In this document: positions 1 to 5,444 of the stretch, piece by piece | Position numbering within the stretch: position 1 is the stretch's first letter | Layout of the letters: the number at the start of each line of letters is the position of its first letter | Assembly (NCBI GenBank): GCA_003504035.1 | Contig: DOBW01000142.1 | Location: forward strand, 8,202 to 13,945 | Direction of reading: 5' to 3' | Source: Rhodospirillaceae bacterium | GTDB lineage: Bacteria; Pseudomonadota; Alphaproteobacteria; UBA9219 | Length of the DNA: 5,744 bases | The notes under the pieces: generated by a model | The model's database searches: none | What the model was told of the DNA's origin: nothing | What the model saw: only the letters and a program-made list of their open reading frames with translations | Made by a program: the position numbers and the translations under genes

Positions 1-86
1 CCAAGCAACCTGAAGCTTTTTGCGGCTGGGAAGGGTTTTTCGTAGCTTGAAACGATTATATAGGAAAAGGCCAGCATAGGAAAAAA

Positions 87-710
87 TTAGCCCGTTTTGC
101 GTGAGAAAAGAGCGGCTTCTTCTTCCTCTTCTTGTGCGGCTGTGAATTTTGCAGCGCTTTTAAAGTTTGTTGCTTCTTTTGCACTTGCTTTGCTGTTGCC
201 GACCACTTGCATTTCACCAATGATCTGACCGCCTGCATTCACTTCAAGTTCGCCATATTTTACAATGCCACTGATACGGCCTGTGCCACGAATGGTAAGG
301 CGTCCATGGACGGTGAGGTCTCCATCATAACGACCAGCGATGTCGGCATTTTGAATCTCAACGCCGCCACGGAATTGACCTGTCTCTGTGATTTCGAGAA
401 GTTTACCATCGGCGAGCTTGGCTTCAACTTTGCCTTCAACGACAAGAATGTCGCAAGCAGCAATTTCACCAGACAAGGAAAGACCTTTGCCAACGGTTAG
501 CTTGCGCTCTTCACTATCAGGGCCAATACGGCGCTCTGGTGTGGCAGCGCGGCGTTTATCCCTGCGACGGTGTCCCGGAAGAGGGCCAGCGCCAACATTA
601 CGAGGCGCTTCCGCAATAGTTGCACGAGGCGTTGCGGGGCTTTGTACAACAGGCATTTCCTGCTCTTGTGATATTTCTTCTTCTTCCATGTTATCCTTGC
701 GTCCGAACAT
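87..710 (-). CDS. Bactofilin (polymer-forming cytoskeletal protein)
   Basis: The 207-residue product matches the bactofilin family, which forms nucleotide-independent filaments on the inner face of the membrane and often scaffolds cell-wall enzymes. The core lies at about residues 70-172. It begins LTVGKGLSLSGEI and continues as a run of short, glycine-spaced beta-strand repeats (GQFRGGVEI, YDGDLTVHGRLTI, GRISGIVKYGELEV, GGQIIGEM), typical of the right-handed beta-helix. It is flanked by a disordered N-terminal arm (acidic at 9-18, Pro/Ala-rich, strongly basic at 48-61) and a C-terminal tail with a Glu run at 194-198. Bactofilins normally have such unstructured ends. The frame stays open upstream to about 827, but I chose the ATG at 710 because GAGGAG (720-725) sits 9 bases before it and MFGRK is a typical bactofilin start. 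The stop is TAA at 87-89. No M23 peptidase neighbour, a common bactofilin partner, is visible in this window. Family assignment is confident; the specific role is unknown. Confidence 0.93.
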   Translation of the reverse strand: MFGRKDNMEEEEISQEQEMPVVQSPATPRATIAEAPRNVGAGPLPGHRRRDKRRAATPERRIGPDSEERKLTVGKGLSLSGEIAACDILVVEGKVEAKLADGKLLEITETGQFRGGVEIQNADIAGRYDGDLTVHGRLTIRGTGRISGIVKYGELEVNAGGQIIGEMQVVGNSKASAKEATNFKSAAKFTAAQEEEEEAALFSRKTG

Positions 711-738
711 TTTTGTTTTCTCCTCGAAACAATATTTC

Positions 739-841
739 AGGAGCCTTGTTAAATTGCCTTGTCCACCGAAGGTAGCAGGCTGTTTACTCCCCTTCAGCAT
801 GTACCATGTCCAAGGCTTGAACCGCAAGGCTTTTGGCTCCT
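739..841 (-). repeat. Inverted-repeat cluster in the presumed bactofilin leader
   Basis: AGGAGCC at 739-745 is the reverse complement of GGCTCCT at 835-841. Inside this pair, GCCTTG at 743-748 and again at 756-761 is complementary to CAAGGC at 811-816 and 825-830. The arms could therefore pair in more than one register around a central loop of roughly 50 bases. The region lies in the gap between divergent genes and just upstream of the bactofilin ribosome binding site, so a transcript starting above 841 would carry it as a leader. The repeats are read directly from the sequence; any regulatory role is inference. Confidence 0.4.
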
Positions 842-883
842 TTAGGGCAGTGGAACATGGGGATAAGTTGAATCGGGCTGTTT

Positions 884-908
884 AATCAAAAGGGTAGATT
901 TTTTGATT
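884..908. repeat. AT-rich 8-base inverted repeat
   Basis: AATCAAAA at 884-891 and TTTTGATT at 901-908 form perfect 8-base arms around a 9-base spacer. It lies in the divergent gap between bactofilin and the PfkB kinase, about 75 bases before the kinase start. The size and spacing would suit a dimeric regulator site. As a hairpin it is AT-only in the stem apart from one C:G pair, so it would be a poor terminator. The function is unknown. Confidence 0.3.
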
Positions 909-984
909 TAGGACGTGTTTTGACTCTGGTGGTAGGATGTAATGTGGGGTAGAAAATCTTTTTTCCCTCTATTTGGAGTCTTTT

Positions 985-2010
985 ATGGTCATCCGTAACC
1001 TGCCTCGACAAGACGCGTCCGCCACAACCGATGTTTGTGCGATAGGAAATGCCATTGTGGACGTTATTGCAGAATGTGATGAAGCCTTTTTGGAAGCTCA
1101 AGGGATTACCAAAGGTGGCATGACTCTCATTGATGAGCAACAGGCAGCAGCTCTTTACAAGAAAATGGGTCCTGCCATTGAAATGTCGGGGGGGGCGGCG
1201 GCGAACACGGCGGCGGGGATTGCCTCACTGGGGGGAACGCCATCTTATATTGGCAAGGTTAAGAATGATCAATTTGGTATTGTTTTTTGCCATGACATGA
1301 AATCTTCCGGTGTTGAGTTTCTGACTTCCGCTCTTCAAGAAGGGCCTGCTACGGCGCAGTGTCTTATTCTTGTTACGCCCGATGCGCAGCGTTCTATGAA
1401 CACTTATCTTGGGGCGTGTGTGGATTTATTCCCCGAGGATATTGATGTCGCTTTGGTGCAAAAAGCTCAAGTGACATATCTTGAAGGTTATCTTTTTGAT
1501 AAACCCAAAGCGCAGGAAGCTTTTTACTTGGCAGCTAAGACTGTTCATGAAGCGAAGAGGTGTCTTGCTCTGTCTTTGTCGGATACGTTTTGTGTAGATC
1601 GTCACCGTGATGGTTTCTTGAAACTAGTGCGCGATGAGGTTGATTTCCTCATCGGCAACGAGATGGAATTAATAAGCCTTTATCAGACGTCCAGTTTTGA
1701 CGAAGCTATGGAAAAAGCGCGTCAGCAATGCAGTATCGTCGTTGGTACGCGCAGTGAGAAGGGCGCGGTCATTGTTTCTGGTGAGGAAACCCATATTATC
1801 CAAGCAGAGAAAGCCGAAAGCGTCTTAGATACAACGGGTGCAGGCGATTTATTTGCCGCTGGCTTTCTTTATGGCGTGACGCATGGGCATGATTTGGAAA
1901 CAAGTGGGCGCTTGGGCGCGATAGCGGCGAGCGAGATTATTTCACATTATGGGCCGCGACCTCAGCGCGAGCTTAAAGCGTATGTTCAAGAAAAGAAAAT
2001 AAAGATCTAG
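985..2010 (+). CDS. PfkB-family carbohydrate/nucleoside kinase (adenosine kinase-like)
   Basis: This is a full-length 341-residue ribokinase/PfkB-fold kinase. It transfers a phosphate from ATP to a sugar or nucleoside hydroxyl in the cytoplasm. The N-terminal strand VCAIGNAIVDVI (17-28) is followed by the substrate-side glycine motif SGGAAANTAAGIASLGG (68-84). The second PfkB signature DTTGAGDLFAAGFL (282-295) contains the anion hole GAGD, with D288 as the expected catalytic base. GNEMEL (224-229) matches the N-x-x-E motif used for magnesium and phosphate binding. Alphaproteobacterial proteins of this type are usually annotated as adenosine kinase, but the substrate cannot be read from sequence alone; ribokinase or another sugar kinase is possible. 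I chose ATG 985 because GGAG (975-978) lies 6 bases upstream; an in-frame TTG at 973 overlaps that site. The stop TAG is 3 bases from the stop of the convergent cold-shock gene. Confidence 0.9.
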   Translation: MVIRNLPRQDASATTDVCAIGNAIVDVIAECDEAFLEAQGITKGGMTLIDEQQAAALYKKMGPAIEMSGGAAANTAAGIASLGGTPSYIGKVKNDQFGIVFCHDMKSSGVEFLTSALQEGPATAQCLILVTPDAQRSMNTYLGACVDLFPEDIDVALVQKAQVTYLEGYLFDKPKAQEAFYLAAKTVHEAKRCLALSLSDTFCVDRHRDGFLKLVRDEVDFLIGNEMELISLYQTSSFDEAMEKARQQCSIVVGTRSEKGAVIVSGEETHIIQAEKAESVLDTTGAGDLFAAGFLYGVTHGHDLETSGRLGAIAASEIISHYGPRPQRELKAYVQEKKIKI

Positions 2011-2013
2011 ACC

Positions 2014-2547
2014 CTAAGCTTCTTCTTGGGTGAGCTCAATTGAGACGGCTTCGCGTCCCTTGGGAGATGTGTGTACGTCCATCTTGACCTTTTGTCCTGT
2101 TTCCAGTGTTACAAGACCCAGCTTGGCAATGATGCTTTTATGCACAAAAATATCTTTGCCTTCATCGTTGGGGGCGATAAAGCCAAAACCTTTTTCAGGC
2201 TTGAACCATTTAACAATGCCCTGCATTTCTTCTGTAGGGCCTATGGGTTCCTGTGCGCGTACATGCTGTGAATTGTTAGAAGAGGTGGGAAGCTCCCCTT
2301 GTCCTAAAACGTCAAGAATTTCGAGAACTTGCCGCCCCTTTGGGCCTTGTCCGATCAAGATGGAAAGCTTTGTGCCTTCGGCAATTTGCTGAAGGCCGGC
2401 GCGCGTTAGTATTGAGACATGCATAAAGGCATCAGGGGACCCATCTGCTGGCGCTACAAAGCCGAAACCTTTGGAAAGATTAAACCACTTAACAATGGCC
2501 TCGATTTGTTCTCCTTCATCCGGAGTAGGGAAATCTAAAGACGACAA
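2014..2547 (-). CDS. Tandem cold-shock domain protein
   Basis: The 177-residue protein has two cold-shock domains, small OB-fold modules that bind single-stranded RNA or DNA and act as RNA chaperones or antiterminators. Domain 1 covers about residues 13-79 (IVKWFNLSKGFGFVAP as RNP1 region, AFMHVS as RNP2). Domain 2 covers about 107-173 (IVKWFKPEKGFGFIAP, DIFVHKS). A polar, Asn/Ser/Gln/Pro-rich linker (about 83-106) joins them. Two-domain proteins of this length are common in Alphaproteobacteria. Domain 2 has the canonical aromatic set; domain 1 is slightly more divergent at RNP2 (DAFMHVS against DIFVHKS). The start is TTG at 2547, because GAGG (2556-2559) is 8 bases upstream. The nearby ATG at 2550-2552 is out of frame and stops after five codons. 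The 5' leader looks short, unlike the long thermosensor leader of E. coli cspA, so cold inducibility cannot be assumed. Confidence 0.93.
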   Translation of the reverse strand: MSSLDFPTPDEGEQIEAIVKWFNLSKGFGFVAPADGSPDAFMHVSILTRAGLQQIAEGTKLSILIGQGPKGRQVLEILDVLGQGELPTSSNNSQHVRAQEPIGPTEEMQGIVKWFKPEKGFGFIAPNDEGKDIFVHKSIIAKLGLVTLETGQKVKMDVHTSPKGREAVSIELTQEEA

Positions 2548-2582
2548 GACATGATCCTCTCGAAAACGGAACCTTCTAATGC

Positions 2583-2611
2583 TTTTTAGCTAATTTTTAA
2601 GATTTGAACAA
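2583..2611 (-). promoter_or_regulatory. Possible sigma-70-type promoter for the cold-shock gene
   Basis: On the minus strand, TTGTTC (plus-strand gaacaa, 2606-2611) and TAAAAA (plus-strand ttttta, 2583-2588) are separated by exactly 17 bases. Transcription would start near 2575, giving a leader of about 30 bases before the TTG start. The region is AT-rich, so chance matches are likely; this is a weak, position-supported call. Confidence 0.3.
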
Positions 2612-2782
2612 TCGGAATCGTAAAAGAAAGAGAAAAAGTTCTTTCCATCGTTAATTCTGTAGTAATATACCCCTCTTTTTAGCTTGAGAATTCTTCCTTA
2701 CTTCTGCTCCAAACCTTTAATCTTTATTAGCTTTCAAGCTGTAACATAGGAAAGAGAGGGGCTGGAAGAAGGAAGCCTAGCA

Positions 2783-3616
2783 ATGCCGATTTTGCCTTTG
2801 CAAAAACGAAGAAACCAGACCTGCGTCAAGACGGGACTGGTTCTTTTTGCTTTTTTTGCGGGGCTAGTAGGGGCTTTTTCTGCAAAGGCACAGGACGTCC
2901 CGCCGGTGTTTGATCCTGTATCACCATTTTCCATTTTGGACGATAAGTGGGCAACGCCTGAAGATTTATTTTCTGGAAAAAACACTTCTTTGCCTTCAGA
3001 AATAGAGGTTCCTGCCTTGCCGGAGAAAGAGATAAAGACTGCCGAGGAAGAGCTTCCAGTTCTAACGCCGCCTCTTATGCCAGGGCCATGGGCGTGGAAG
3101 AGCGTTCAAGATGTGCCCGTGCAGGATGATCCCCTGCCGTTTTTTGATGATTCTAAGCATTGGAAAAACTTGGGCGATGTGCGGGATCAATTAGATCGTT
3201 TTCATGAAATCACAAGCCTTAATGATAGTGATTCAAGTGTTCGGTTTCCTCTCTTGCCTCGTTCGATGGCCTCTGCGATAGCGGATGTTCGCATTTCGAA
3301 GCCTAAGTTGGAGATAGAGAGCAAGGCTGCTGCGGCGCGCGCTAAGGCAGAAGGACGTCTTGCTAAAAAAGAAGAAAAGAAAAAAAAGAAAGAAAGGTTT
3401 GAAAAAACAAGCAAAGCCTGTGTCGCTTTATCAGAAAGGCGAAAAAGAGAGTTGGAAGCTATAGAAAGCGATCGCCGGACGTTATCGGCTTTGCGCGGAG
3501 CCTTAAAGGATTTGGGGGTTACTAAAAAGCTGGCGTTTATGACGGAAGGTGCAACAAGTGTTCCTCTTATGTCGGAGGATGAAGGCGTCAAGCCAACAGA
3601 GAAAATATCGCCCTAA
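2783..3616 (+). CDS. Exported protein of unknown function, Lys/Glu-rich coiled segment
   Basis: I do not recognise this 277-residue protein. Residues 1-36 look like a Sec signal peptide: a basic start (KRR at 8-10), a hydrophobic core (GLVLFAFFAGLVGAF, 18-32) and a probable cleavage site after AKA (34-36). The mature protein should therefore be periplasmic, or membrane-anchored if cleavage fails. Residues 37-125 are acidic and proline-rich and probably disordered. Residues 172-240 are strongly helical and charged, with an Ala/Lys/Glu stretch including KKEEKKKKKERFEK (195-208), suggesting a coiled coil. Cys212 is the only cysteine after the signal peptide. No catalytic motif is visible. AAGGAA (2769-2774) lies 8 bases before the ATG. 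The PAP2 phosphatase gene follows after 59 bases with no evident terminator, so the two are probably co-transcribed. Coding status is supported by length, ribosome binding site and signal peptide. Confidence 0.82.
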   Translation: MPILPLQKRRNQTCVKTGLVLFAFFAGLVGAFSAKAQDVPPVFDPVSPFSILDDKWATPEDLFSGKNTSLPSEIEVPALPEKEIKTAEEELPVLTPPLMPGPWAWKSVQDVPVQDDPLPFFDDSKHWKNLGDVRDQLDRFHEITSLNDSDSSVRFPLLPRSMASAIADVRISKPKLEIESKAAAARAKAEGRLAKKEEKKKKKERFEKTSKACVALSERRKRELEAIESDRRTLSALRGALKDLGVTKKLAFMTEGATSVPLMSEDEGVKPTEKISP

Positions 3617-3675
3617 GGCAAATAGATTCTAGGGGGCTTGCTATTTTAGATGAGCCTCGGCATAAATGAAGGGTA

Positions 3676-4410
3676 TTGAGTAAGAAAAAAGAGGTTTTTT
3701 TGCAGCGTTTTTCTCCTTTTCTCCCTTTGTTGTTTCTTGTTGTATTAGGCTTTCTTGCCTTTGTTATATGGCCAGAGATGGATCTTGCTCTTTCTCGTCT
3801 TTTTACGCAGGAAGGGCAGGGCTTTGTACTTCGCGATAATCTCTTTCTTAATGGGCTAGAAAAGACAGCTTTTTATGGTGCGCGTGAACTAGCTCTTTTA
3901 TTGCTTGTGGGCGTTTTCTATCTCTTTGTGCGGAAACGCCTTGCGGCGAGTAAGCGTTGGTTTTTTTTGCTGCTTTGTCTGCTCATTGGTCCAGGACTTT
4001 TTGCCAATCTTGTTTTTAAGAATCATTGGGGCCGCGCACGGCCACGTGAAATCGTTGCTTTTGGTGGAGAAAAAGAGTTTACGCCTGCTTTTTTCATGAG
4101 CAATTCATGTGATCAAAATTGCTCTTTTGTTTCCGGTGACAGTACGTTCGGCTTTTTTCTTACCAGCTTTGCTTATGTTGTCACCCCGCGTCGGCGCAAG
4201 TTTTTTTTCTGGAGTGGTTTTGGCGCTGGTTGCTTATTTGGTGGTGCGCGGCTTTTGTTGGGAGCTCATTTCGTCAGTGATATTCTTGGTGGGGCGGTGT
4301 TGGCTTTGGCCACGAGCGCAGCTCTGTACGCCCTGTTTTTTGGTGTACGTAGAACATCGATTTTTTGGCGACAACGTTTAGGTCTTAGGTCGCTTGTCGC
4401 GCCCCAATAG
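3676..4410 (+). CDS. PAP2-superfamily membrane phosphatase
   Basis: This 244-residue integral membrane protein has the three phosphatidic-acid-phosphatase motifs. Motif 1 is K115-x6-R122-P123. Motif 2 is CSFVSGDS (149-156). Motif 3 is R192-x5-H198-x3-D202, containing the catalytic His. Hydrophobic segments lie at about 14-32, 70-86, 95-113, 157-170, 176-192 and 203-224. Family members remove phosphate from lipid substrates such as undecaprenyl diphosphate, phosphatidylglycerol phosphate or lipid A at the periplasmic face; the substrate here is not determinable. Motif 2 normally reads PSGH, and here the His position is Asp155. The start is uncertain: no in-frame ATG precedes the first membrane segment. 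TTG 3676 has GAAGGG only 2 bases upstream, while TTG 3700 has GAGG (3691-3694) with a 5-base spacer and would give a 236-residue protein. The gene probably shares an operon with the exported protein upstream, and its 3' end overlaps the convergent PRTase-like gene by 26 bases. Confidence 0.88.
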   Translation: MSKKKEVFLQRFSPFLPLLFLVVLGFLAFVIWPEMDLALSRLFTQEGQGFVLRDNLFLNGLEKTAFYGARELALLLLVGVFYLFVRKRLAASKRWFFLLLCLLIGPGLFANLVFKNHWGRARPREIVAFGGEKEFTPAFFMSNSCDQNCSFVSGDSTFGFFLTSFAYVVTPRRRKFFFWSGFGAGCLFGGARLLLGAHFVSDILGGAVLALATSAALYALFFGVRRTSIFWRQRLGLRSLVAPQ

Positions 4411-5296
4411 CTTTTTCTATTTCTAAAAAGAAAGCTTCATGCGCAGGGCGTAATTCCCAAGGATCATTTTTAAAGAAAGTGCACAAACGATCAAAGGACT
4501 TGGCATCAATGCCTTGTGCGTTGAAAAGCTCTGTCTTGCCCATCAGATAGGCTGCAGCCCATTTTTTAGGGGCTTCAAAGAAAATGCGTAATTCATCCAG
4601 CGTTGCTTGATCAATCAGTCCTTTCTCGCAGCACGATTCAAAAAAGCTAACATCAACACTATTGAGCGTGATGACTTTTTGCCCGTTTTTCTTAAGCCGA
4701 TCAACGCCATTACTGCCGCGTGAATTGACACATAAAGTTCCTATGCAGCTCAGGCCGTTTTTCTCAAGAATGGGGAGCCAAGCATTAAAATAGCTAGCCG
4801 CATTATTGATAAGATCGGAAACATGAATCGCAATTTCTCCCTTTTGAAGAGGTTTGGCGCAATAATGCTCGCCATTCTTAAAAAGATAGGCGTGTTTTAT
4901 GCCCAGTTTTTTGGCGAGGGGGATCGAAAACGGCCAGTCTCGGCGTTCGCCGCCGGAAAGCACAGAAAAGGAACCTTTTGGAAAAGCTTCTCTTATTTGG
5001 GCCTCCATGGTCTCGATTATGCTTTGGAAGAAGCTGTTGCTTTCATAGGCTTTCATAATCAAAACTTCCAATTTTTCGGAGCGTGCCTGAGGCTCTTTGA
5101 TGTCAGTAATGATGGCCGTTATTTCCTCAAGAAGGGGTGAGGAAAGGTCTTTGCCTAAAACGAGCTCTGTATTGACGTAAAAGGGCCCTGGAATTGAGGC
5201 TGCATACCAGAAAATGGGACCTGTTTTGTGATTCCAGATTGATACGGCCTTGGTTTCTAGGATACGTCTAAGCATGTCTTCTTGTGTTAAAATCAA
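4385..5296 (-). CDS. Orotate phosphoribosyltransferase-like protein, degenerate PRPP loop
   Basis: The 303-residue product resembles type I phosphoribosyltransferases, closest in layout to orotate phosphoribosyltransferase (PyrE), which joins orotate to PRPP. The N-terminal part (AVSIWNHKTGPIFWY..GPFYVNTEL, 17-45) follows the PyrE substrate-hood pattern. SGGERRDWPFSIPLAKKLG (114-132) fits the next conserved block, and YLFKNGEHY (137-145) corresponds to the Lys-bearing loop, though shortened. The PRPP-binding strand-loop reads IAIHVSDLINNAASY (155-169), where active enzymes usually have two acidic residues followed by a TTG-type turn; only D161 is kept. About 100 mostly helical residues (about 205-303) extend past the normal PyrE length of roughly 190-220 residues. 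It may be a specialised PRTase or a non-catalytic paralogue. The start is TTG 5296, because AAGGAGG (5302-5308) lies 5 bases upstream; the first in-frame ATG (5275) is too far from it. The C-terminal codons overlap the PAP2 gene. Confidence 0.72.
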   Translation of the reverse strand: MILTQEDMLRRILETKAVSIWNHKTGPIFWYAASIPGPFYVNTELVLGKDLSSPLLEEITAIITDIKEPQARSEKLEVLIMKAYESNSFFQSIIETMEAQIREAFPKGSFSVLSGGERRDWPFSIPLAKKLGIKHAYLFKNGEHYCAKPLQKGEIAIHVSDLINNAASYFNAWLPILEKNGLSCIGTLCVNSRGSNGVDRLKKNGQKVITLNSVDVSFFESCCEKGLIDQATLDELRIFFEAPKKWAAAYLMGKTELFNAQGIDAKSFDRLCTFFKNDPWELRPAHEAFFLEIEKAIGARQAT

Positions 5297-5379
5297 AGGA
5301 ACCTCCTTGTTCTATTTTGAGATATTTATCACGCTAAAGAATGATATGAAAGATAGCAGAGTGTAACGGTAAGAAAAAA

Positions 5380-5400
5380 ATGACATTTTTCATGACATGA
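5380..5400. repeat. Repeat pair and small palindrome in divergent promoter region
   Basis: ATGACAT occurs at 5380-5386 and 5392-5398, 12 bases apart start to start, close to one helical turn. The second copy sits within TCATGACATGA (5390-5400), an 11-base palindrome with a single central base. It lies between the divergent PRTase-like and LD-carboxypeptidase genes, where an operator would be expected. The elements are short and may be chance in AT-rich DNA. Confidence 0.25.
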
Positions 5401-5444
5401 TCTAGACTCGGTAAGCATTCCTTCCTTTAAGGCATTGAAAAGAC

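Noticed and set aside
1..86. Possible tail of a plus-strand gene (frame 1 open to TAG at 43-45, frame 3 open to TGA at 48-50) or the start of a minus-strand gene at ATG 77.
   Set aside because: All the open stretches are very short, none matches a recognisable protein, and the minus-strand ATG has no ribosome binding site.
711..827. In-frame upstream extension of bactofilin to TTG 827 or ATG 800.
   Set aside because: The extension does not resemble bactofilin, covers the inverted-repeat cluster, and bypasses the well-placed GAGGAG before ATG 710.
388..885. 165-codon plus-strand open frame opposite bactofilin.
   Set aside because: It is a shadow of the bactofilin coding frame, with serine/arginine-rich composition and no domain.
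905..945. TTGACT near 920 as the kinase -35 element.
   Set aside because: The nearest -10-like sequence (TAATGT) is only 14 bases away, which is too close for a standard sigma-70 promoter.
2663..2668. TAATAT as a -10 element for the exported-protein gene.
   Set aside because: No acceptable -35 sequence lies 16-18 bases upstream; TAACAT at 2742-2747 fails for the same reason.
3202..3591. 129-codon open frame on the minus strand.
   Set aside because: It is antisense to the exported-protein gene, low in complexity because it mirrors the Lys/Glu-rich segment, and lacks a recognisable domain.
3617..3675. Terminator between the exported-protein and PAP2 genes (AAATAG/CTATTT arms).
   Set aside because: The stem is only six AT-rich pairs with a long loop and no following T-run.
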